A DNA stretch of 64,000 nt, from assembly GCA_030704615.1 (NCBI GenBank), contig CM060731.1:47866001-47930000 (forward strand), read 5' to 3'. This document shows positions 56,934 to 64,000 of the stretch, piece by piece. The notes beneath the pieces were generated by a model, which had not been told where the DNA came from, did no database searches, and worked only from the letters and a program-made list of their open reading frames with translations. Position numbers and translations under genes: made by a program. This stretch comes from Takakia lepidozioides (Eukaryota > Streptophyta > Takakiopsida > Takakiales > Takakiaceae). Every line of letters begins with the position of its first letter. Within the stretch, counting starts at the first letter, position 1.

Positions 56934-57488
56934 TCAAGGTGTTACCTTGGCCCCAGTAACATGCTGTGCAATCCACCCCAACCCCTCCCACAATCCTTCA
57001 CCCGTCAATGCACAACATGCCTGGATGTGCCAATCGTGCCTCTTTATGTTATGTAGTGACAAAGCATCGCTGATCTCTGCTGGAGTCATGGCATCTTTAA
57101 GGTCTTGCTTGTTGGCAAACACTAGCACCACTGCATGTTGCAACTCTTCATGTTGCAGCAATCTGAACAGCTCGTCCTTAATGACTGAAATTCGCATCCG
57201 GTCCGTGCTATCAACTACCATCACCACCGCATGTGTGCCTCGATAGTAGGTTGCCCAGGATGCTCGCAGCCGCTCCTGGCCCCCTAAATCCCACACCTCA
57301 AAGCGTATGTTTTTGTACACAAGCTCTTCAACATTGCTGCCAACAGTGGGCTGTGTGACAACCACCTCTCCCAGATGCAGCTTGTAAAGAGTTGTTGTCT
57401 TGCCCGCATTATCCAGTCCCACCACCACTATCTTGTATTCCTTTGCCGGAAACATGAAGAACCATAGCCGTGACAACAACACTCCCAT
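56934..57488 (-). CDS. ARL5: ADP-ribosylation factor-like GTPase, ARL5 type
   Basis: A 184-residue protein in one uninterrupted exon; the length matches the family. Gly2 allows N-myristoylation, and the amphipathic start ([16 protein letters not shown]) is typical of ARL5. GTP-binding motifs: GLDNAGKT (24-31), switch [22 protein letters not shown] (switch II, with the catalytic Gln), NKQD (about 126-129) and [11 protein letters not shown]5 GTPases act at the trans-Golgi in membrane tethering and retrograde traffic (family knowledge, mainly from animals). It has no introns and shows no sign of decay, so the gene is probably functional. The start is the only sensible ATG, since it gives the Met-Gly end. 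Confidence 0.95.
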   Translation of the reverse strand: MGVLLSRLWFFMFPAKEYKIVVVGLDNAGKTTTLYKLHLGEVVVTQPTVGSNVEELVYKNIRFEVWDLGGQERLRASWATYYRGTHAVVMVVDSTDRMRISVIKDELFRLLQHEELQHAVVLVFANKQDLKDAMTPAEISDALSLHNIKRHDWHIQACCALTGEGLWEGLGWIAQHVTGAKVTP

Positions 57489-58957
57489 CCTGTAACCCCG
57501 TGTGCACCTAACTATCGCTCTTCCGGCACCAAAACTGGGAACAATTCTGTTTCCAGGTCGTCTTACCTCCAGACCTCTCGTTTCAAACCATGAGGTTGAA
57601 AATTTTGATCCAACCGATGTGTAACACTATATGTAATCGTCCGCTCCAGAAGCTTTCGGCTATGAGCCTACTGTGATGTCCTGTTCCCTGATATTTGTCC
57701 TGGAATCAGTCAACGCAACCAACTTTTCGTTTCTCTGAACACTAAGAAGAGAAGGAATCCACGGAATCCCCTGAGGAACTAAAAAGCAACACATAATCTA
57801 CTTCAAAACATCGACTCCACGCACAGGATAAAAGAGGAAAACTCACGGTTGGAGCAAGGATGCATATAGATCACCATAGCCACAGCTGCAGCGCGTCGTC
57901 CAGCATGAATCATCCAAAGCTCGAGCAGGCTCCAGCAAACCCTAGGGACGAATTTCCATCATCACTCTCGCTCTCTCTCTCAAGCGTATATGGCCTCCTG
58001 ATCCAGTGTATGAATGTGATGTCCGTTCAATTGGATGATAGTCTATTGATTGCTTGAGCCAGTGTACGGTTGTTCCGAGGACCGGCAGTGGGTGGATGGA
58101 TGTAAACATGCTGGATGAACTGGTATGTGACTAAGTTCCGTTTTGGTTGTTTTTCGTTTTTTAAAGTTTCGTGAGCGGTCGCCGGCTAAAGTAAAGTGAC
58201 TGGCGCTTGAAGGATATTTGATCCGTTATTTTCAAATTAAATACTCGCAGTTCCTACCCTCCCGGGTTCGTTCCCTTTTTTTTAAATGAGGTTCTTTAAG
58301 TGGTCAAATATCCCAATCCATAACCTCTGCTTACTGTTGGTAGAGCAAAGAACCTCGCAACACTGATTTGGACTGTATTTGTATTCAAAGCTTTCTCGAA
58401 TAAGTCTACCCTCCATAATTGTTCCCTTCATATCTGTTAGGTTGTTTTTAGTGGCAAATTTCGCCACATTTCGACCTCGAAAAACAAAAGGAATATACTG
58501 TCGCAAATTCCCTGTTTTTCATGGATAAAATCGCCAAATTTCTCCAACTAGAAAATGAATTATGGATGAATTTGCCAAATATGGATGATATAAATGGATT
58601 GAAGTAGAGAGGTGGATGGATTTCGTGGATGAACAGAATGTACCGCTATTTTTTGCAAAACTATGTAGCCACTCGTGCTGTTTTCTAAATTTCTTAAGAA
58701 AAACACTGCTGTTAACCCTCTTTATTTTTATTTTTTTACTTTTGCAAAAAGAGCATTTAGTAGGTGTAATGTATTACCATATTTTTTCCACTCCCTCCTT
58801 TACTAAATGACCTTTCATAAGTGTTAATTTTTTTCAAATGCATATAATAAGGGGCCAGGTTTGAAGTGGGTGCGAAGATTAGAGGGTGGTCCGGGAATTA
58901 AAAAAATGGGGGTTATAGTATGTTACACCACCGGGAGTTGAATTAATAATTGCCATG
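57489..58957. other. Intergenic, ARL5 upstream region
   Basis: The first 400 bases are presumably the ARL5 promoter and 5' UTR; a CT-rich run lies at about 57,965-57,985. Beyond that it is AT-rich with no gene seen. Confidence 0.45.
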
Positions 58958-59219
58958 TAAGAGCATCTCCACCCTATCCACTGAAAACTTAACTGTAAAG
59001 CTCCATATAGGGATTCCTATTCCGTGCGCTAAATATTATTTACGTCGTTCTCAATGCATCGACCCACCGCAGATGCGGAAAAGCCAACGCTATATGCCGT
59101 CAGGCTCGCTGACAACGACCCCAACAGAATAGCATGTGGTGGGAAGCTACGAGAGCACTTCAGGGAGAAGCTGCGAGAGCGCTTCAATCCCACAATTTTC
59201 TCACACATTCACTTTGTGT

Positions 59220-61050
59220 ACACATACAATTGATGCTTGGAGGCGTGAACTGAATCAAAATATTCAAGCTGAGATTAGGAGGGAGCTAGAAGACGATGAT
59301 GAGGATTTCATCATGGGTGTTATTGATATTGCTAGTTGTGATCATTCTTCGCGCAGGCTTAAAGCTAGGCGTGGATCGAGACCAGGGAAAGTAGCTAATG
59401 TTGATAGAGAGAGGCACGCTGGACATGAGAGGATTTGGAGAGATTACTTCTCTGAATCACCTGTGTACGATGAGAGGACATCATGGATCTTTTCTTGAAG
59501 ATTATACACTCTGTTGTAGCCTGTGATCCTTATTTTAAGCAAAGGGTAGATGGGTGTGGATTGTTGGGTTTGTCGAGTATCCAGAAATGCACAGCGGCAT
59601 TAAGGATACTCGCTTATGGAGTAGCTGCCAATGTTGTTGATGAGTATTGCAGGTTGAGCGAATCCACTGCTATGGAGGCTATGAAGAGATTTGTGCATGC
59701 AGTTCGTGCCTGTTTTGAGGAAGAATTCCTTCGTCAACCAACTGCACAAGACAAACAGAGGCAAATGCGGATCAATACTGCTCGAGGGTTTCTCAGTATG
59801 TTTGCCTCTTTAAATTGTATGCATTATGTTTGGAAGAACTGCCCTATTTCTTGGCAGGGCCAGTATCAAGATAGAAATGGAAACCGCAGCATTGTGCTGG
59901 AGGCAATTGCCTCTCAGGATCTTTGGATCTGGCACGTCTTCTTTGGGCTGCCAGGCATAAACAATGACATTAACGTTCTGGATCGCTCTCCGTTGGTTGC
60001 AAATTTGCTCAAAGGAGATTCTGAGAATGTCACCTTCACTGTCAACGGCAATGTCTACAAGAGGTATTACCTCTTAGCAGATGGTATATATCCCTCTTGG
60101 TCCATTTTTGTGCAGACAATTTATGAGCCCACGGGAGGTCACTACATGATCATATCACGTGCGTACAAAGGTACATTTATACTAGGCTATATTTTTAAAA
60201 TTTTGCATTTTTTTCCACCCTATCTTTAGGTAATATTGTAAAACCCATTATTTTCTAACACCCTATTTTTATTTATAATTTTCTTTTGCAACAATTAATT
60301 AGATTCTATTTTAAATTGTCTTTTTTAGTAATTACAAAATTTCAAAGCATGTACACAAACAAGTATATTCCACATAACATAAGTCAAATGCCAGACCGAG
60401 GAAAAAGTTTAATTTTCATTAGCCACGAACTCATTCAAAGCCGCAGCATCACTTGGATCTAAAGAATACAAGTTTTGAGATGGTTCAAATGTCATAGTCA
60501 CTGTTGAGATTATGGTATCAACATCAATCCACTCTATATCACTGGAATCATATTTAAACTTCAGGTGAGCTCTACCTGATTTCATCATGATGGATTGGAG
60601 CTGGATAAAATATAGGAAATTTCACAAGGATGGATACATTATACTGTAGATAAAATCCTGTATTACATTAACTTTTTAAATAAAACTCTGGATTTTTTGT
60701 GACCTTTTAAAAAAAAAACCTGGATGAAATGATATTGCCTTACCGTAATTTTTTTTTAAATTTACCTCAAAAAAATAAATTGCACCCTATATTTGTTTTC
60801 ACGTGGTTTTGAAAATACGGGGAGTGACCCCCCCAAGCATAAGCCTCAAGACCAGAAGAGGGCGCATTTTGCGATGATGCAGGAGTCAGTGAGAAATGAC
60901 GTCGAGAGAGCTTTTGGTGTACTACAGAGCAGGTTTTCAATCATACAAAACCCTTCAAGACAGCGGGACATATACCCTATCAAATCTATCATGTTAGCAT
61001 GTGTCATACTTCATAATATGATAATAGATGATGATGCCACAATGTTTTGA
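59220..61050 (+). pseudogene. PIF/Harbinger transposase (HARBI1-like nuclease) pseudogene
   Basis: Pieces in order: RHAGHERIWRDYF (frame 1); from 59,483 in another frame IQKCTAALRILAYGVAAN, ASLNCMHYVWKNCPISW, IASQDLWIWHVFFGLPGINN followed by DINVLDRSP, and LADGIYPSWSIFVQTI; then after about 650 bp VRNDVERAFGVLQSRFSII and ACVILHNMIIDDD (60,793-61,050). The DDE triad would be Asp in S-I-D-C-M-H (here Asn), Asp in NNDIN (present) and Glu in DVERAFG (present). The Asn, the frameshift at about 59,485 and the interruption make it dead. In life it would excise and insert the element at TWA sites together with the Myb-like ORF1. Confidence 0.85.
60175..60790. other. Interruption of the Harbinger transposase, with a minus-strand coding-like stretch
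   Basis: AT-rich. On - at about 60,410-60,605 a short frame reads DVDTIISTVTMTFEPSQN, then LYSLDPSDAAALNEFVANEN and stop, which looks like the C-terminus of an unknown protein. It is either an insertion or a retained intron with foreign content. No clear terminal repeats. Confidence 0.4.
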
Positions 61051-61079
61051 TTGTACTCTATCAATAAAGTGTGTTACTT

Positions 61080-61925
61080 CATGTGCTTGACATGCATAAA
61101 GGATTCGGTTATAAATTATAGGATGCCAAGTGGAATATTTTACGTTTTGTGAGGCATATTCACAAATTGGGGGCATAACTTTATGCCAACAAATGAGAAT
61201 GGAATCTAAGAGGGCTTCCTCACATGCCTAGTAAAGCCCCCCACCTACTGCAGCCTTGAGTTTGCACCAAAAACATCTCAAAGTCTGATTTGTATGATGC
61301 TAAGAGTCAATTTCTAGGTTTGGAACACATCTTCACAAATTGGGCCATACAAATGGGAATGGCATGTGGGAGGGCTTTACACATCGGTAGTGAGGGCCCC
61401 CACCTATTGCAGCCCTCAATTTGCACCAAAAACATCATGAAGATTGAATTCTATGATGCTAAGACTCATTTTCTAGGTTTTGGAACAGATATTCACAAAT
61501 TAGGGCATATCTTCATGCCAACAAATGAGAATGGCCTGTGGGAGGGCTCTATACATTGGTAGTGAGGCCCCCCACCTACTGCAGCCCTTAGTTTTTACCA
61601 AAAACATCTCAAACGTGGAATTGTATGATGCTAAGATTCATTTTCTAAGTTTTGGAAGACATGTTCACAAATTGGGCCATATCTTCATGCCAACAAATGA
61701 GAATGGAATGTGAGAGGGCTCCATACATTTCCAGTGAAGCCCCCCATGTATTGCAGCTCTGAATTCTCACAAAGAATGTCAAATATATGGAATGATATGA
61801 TGCTAAGTTGACACATTGTGGTTTTGGAAGACATACTCACAAACTGGGGCATATGTTGATGCCAAAAAATGAGAATGGCATTGGGGAGGGCTCCACACAT
61901 TTCTAGTGTGGCCCCCCACCTATCA
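61080..61925. repeat. Tandem repeat, about 172-bp unit, five diverged copies
   Basis: The word ATGATGCTAAG recurs at 61,294, 61,453, 61,625 and 61,797, with a diverged one at about 61,119. Shared blocks: TTCACAAATTGGG, ATGCCAACAAATGAGAATGG, GGGAGGGCT and CCCCCCACCTA. Copies differ by substitutions and small deletions, so the array is old. No coding content. Confidence 0.85.
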
Positions 61926-62320
61926 AGTCACACCATAAGCAAAACTAACCAATGGGTGCGACGGTAGGGCTGTCTGAGTGCCAATATGAATGAAAACACA
62001 AACAAGAAATTTCAGAATTAAAAAAATGTTAGGTTCTGGAGGCCCTGATACAATCGTCGTAACACTTGTTAGGAATCTATGAAGCCACACTACATGCAAA
62101 TTGAACCAATTTTTTCGATAGTAGGGCTGTTTGAGTGCTAGTATGTACGAAAACACAAACAAAAAATTTTAGATGTACTTGGGGCCTGTCCACAATGTAT
62201 TAAAAAAAATGTTAGGCTTTGGAGGCCCTGATACAATCGTCATAGCAGTTGTTAGGAATCTATGAAGCCACACTGCATGCAAATTGAACCAATTTTTGCG
62301 ATGGTAAGGTTGTCTGAGTG
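61926..62320. repeat. Second tandem repeat, about 157-183-bp unit
   Basis: TGT(C/T)TGAGTG occurs at 61,971, 62,128 and 62,311. Between them are GGAGGCCCTGATACAATCGT and ATCTATGAAGCCACACT repeats. Unequal spacing comes from an internal insertion (TTGGGGCCTGTCCACAATG) in the second copy. It borders the 172-bp array. Confidence 0.8.
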
Positions 62321-62816
62321 CTAGTCTGTCTCATTCGTACGTGTCATCCACCCTATATTCTGAATCCTCTCCTTGTGACTCATCAAGGTCTGGGCGATTG
62401 CCAGCCTCCTATCGGAATGGCGCAGGGGTGTAGAATTGATCGTCAACACGACGGGAGGAATAAATTGGTTCGCAGGTCTGAATGCCTCACTTCCGCTCTC
62501 TATTGGCTTGAAATACTCTTGGTATGGACTGAAAGAACCTTGGTTTTCTGCAATGAACAGCTGATGAAATTTGGGAGATATGTTATTGTAAATGGTGCAC
62601 ATGTTGAGTTGAGTTAAAGAACTCATGTGCTGCAAGGAGCTCTCTGAATCAGTTCAACACTAATGCAGGCACACATCTTCCCCATTCTTCCCAGCGGCAG
62701 CTACATCACTATGTGAGTTACTCTTCTCCCCTCGTTCTTTCCCCTCTCAACGTAAGGCACCATCCTCAGATTCGGAGGCTGCTCGACCAGCGCTGGTCCA
62801 GGTAGCACAACAAATC
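62321..62816. other. Intergenic
   Basis: No gene recognised between the repeats and the PPR relic. Confidence 0.4.
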
Positions 62817-63890
62817 GTGATTCTTGTTAAAGCGATTGTAAGGGTCGTTGCCCCATACCCAGCCTCTCAACGAGCCAATCCATCGACAGAGGGGAAGCAG
62901 GTGCTTGCCCACATCACAAGAAGCGGACTCAAGCTACATATGTATCTACTCAACACCCCGGTGAACATGTATGTCGTGTGGCAAAGGGGCTTGAGCTCCA
63001 TGCCTGCACAAAACGTTGCTGCAACGAGCAGCGACTATCTGAAGACAGATAGCAGCACGAACTTCCAACCAGTGGCGGGCTATTGGCTTCACGAAAATTC
63101 CACCCAGCCCAATCTTGGACAGTGCGTTCGATGGCACAGTGACCCTCACAACAAATGCTGCTTGAATGTTGTACACCACACCTCCTCCAGCAGCAACCCT
63201 GGACATTCACTCGTCTCTAACAATTCCGGTGTCACCATGGAAAACGCCCTTGTCCACAGGTACAGGAAGTGTGGGAGTATGGCCCATGCTGGATTTGGAG
63301 CAGTGAGAGAAGGCCCCAAGGAACCGTGGCATGATCCAGTGTATTCTAAAATCGTAGGTCCCATTGCACTTGATGTCCCCACCAACTTTGAGCAACGTTG
63401 GAGACAAATTGCCCGTTGGCATCAAAACAAGCTTGCTCAAACTCACTGCATCTACAACCTCCACCCTGAACCAAATTCGTTATGGAGAGTTTCCATTCCC
63501 GAATACTCCACATGGCATGTGTGAGCCTGGTAGCCCTGGCATGTGGGGACACTATGTGAGGCAGGGCAACTGAAAGAGGCTCTACAGATTTTGAGCGAAG
63601 GAGGCATTTCTGCAGATTCACATACTTATGTTTGTCTCTTGCATAAGTGCATCAAGATGCAAGGCCTTGAAGCTAGAAAGCATGAGCACTCTCACATTCT
63701 CCAAACTGGATTCAATCCCAACGTTTTTCTGCTCAACACGTATGTTAAATGCGGGAGTATCATGGATGCACACCAAGCCCTGAAAAAAATGCCTGAACAA
63801 GATCTGGTTATGTGGACCATAAGAATGGCAGGATTTACCACGCATGGGTGTGGTAAGAATGCTTTGGAGACATATGGGCTGTCAAGTTAA
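62817..63890 (+). pseudogene. PLS-class PPR pseudogene, two segments
   Basis: Segment 1 (62,817-63,524) has EGKQVLAHITRSGLKLHMYL, NTPVNMYV and SSMPAQNV, and then diverged blocks with VHRYRKCGSMAHA. Segment 2 (63,543-63,890) has GQLKEALQILSEGGISADSH, TYVCLLHKCIKMQGLE, HILQTGFNPNVFLLNTYVKC, GSIMDAHQALKKMPEQDLV and MWTIRMAGFTTHGCGKNALE. The units are compressed (for example, Asn-Thr runs straight into the YVKCG motif), with stops at 63,522 and 63,888. It is related in type to the fragments inside the CACTA-like element but lies on the other strand. A functional parent is expected elsewhere. The intact family would act in organelle RNA editing or processing. Confidence 0.75.
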
Positions 63891-64000
63891 ATAAACACAG
63901 TGTGAAACTAACTAGAATAAAGCTAGTTATTTGTATTTAACACTTGGATTTAGTTCAAGTATTAAGTCAGGTGTCAAGTTTAGTTTGACACCTGAACCGT
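63891..64000. other. End of window
   Basis: AT-rich, with a small inverted pair around 63,970-63,993 (AGGTGTCAAGTTTAGTTTGACACCT). No gene seen. Confidence 0.5.

Larger units (their letters stand above)
58961..61070 (+). mobile_element. PIF/Harbinger element, broken
   Basis: It begins with GAGCATCTCCACC immediately after TAA (58,958-58,960), the same terminus and TWA-type target as at 40,320. It contains a damaged transposase gene. The right terminus was not found. The 3' limit is set at the end of the coding relic. Confidence 0.65.

Noticed and set aside
58250-58290. tRNA-like B box (GGGTTCGTTCCC)
   Set aside because: No A box or cloverleaf arms at the right distance. No convincing tRNA was found anywhere in the window.

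Overview
The window looks like nuclear DNA of a land plant. It has GT-AG introns, a long P-class pentatricopeptide-repeat (PPR) gene, a plant-type ARL5 GTPase, a plant DUF7054-like gene, decayed PLS-type PPR copies and many plant transposon classes. A non-seed plant (fern, lycophyte or bryophyte) is my guess from the style of the PPR fragments and from the transposon families. I cannot name the species.

Layout. 1-8.3 kb is mostly intergenic, with small tandem duplications and no convincing gene. 8.35-10.33 kb is a spliced DUF7054-like gene (+). 11.2-12.64 kb is a palindrome-rich patch ending in a terminus related to the large element described below. 12.65-22.58 kb is a frameshifted non-LTR retrotransposon with zinc finger, reverse transcriptase and restriction-like endonuclease. 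It is split by a 6,296-bp CACTA-like element (13,902-20,197) that carries PPR-gene debris.

23,144-37,332 is the most striking part. This 14.2-kb unit has degenerate inverted termini and an apparent 12-bp target-site duplication inside a local minisatellite. It holds, divergently arranged, (a) an eight-exon gene on - for a ParB-like/beta-class DNA methyltransferase-like protein, (b) about 36 tandem 116-bp units, each with an 18-bp-arm hairpin, and (c) a gene on + for a MULE-type transposase with a GCM/WRKY-like zinc domain and a C-terminal SWIM finger. I read it as one mobile element that carries its own DNA-modification gene. This is the best candidate for an undescribed system.

37.6-40.3 kb is intergenic. 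40.32-41.5 kb is a decayed PIF/Harbinger ORF1. 41.55-50.6 kb is an APE-type LINE on -, with a 2A-like motif near the N-terminus and a chromodomain between reverse transcriptase and RNase H. 51.84-54.85 kb is an 868-residue PPR gene (-). 56.93-57.49 kb is ARL5 (-). 58.96-61.07 kb is a broken PIF/Harbinger transposase. 61.08-62.32 kb is tandem repeats. 62.8-63.9 kb is a PPR pseudogene. The intact host genes are DUF7054-like, PPR and ARL5. They form no operon or common pathway, and the rest is layered transposon insertion.
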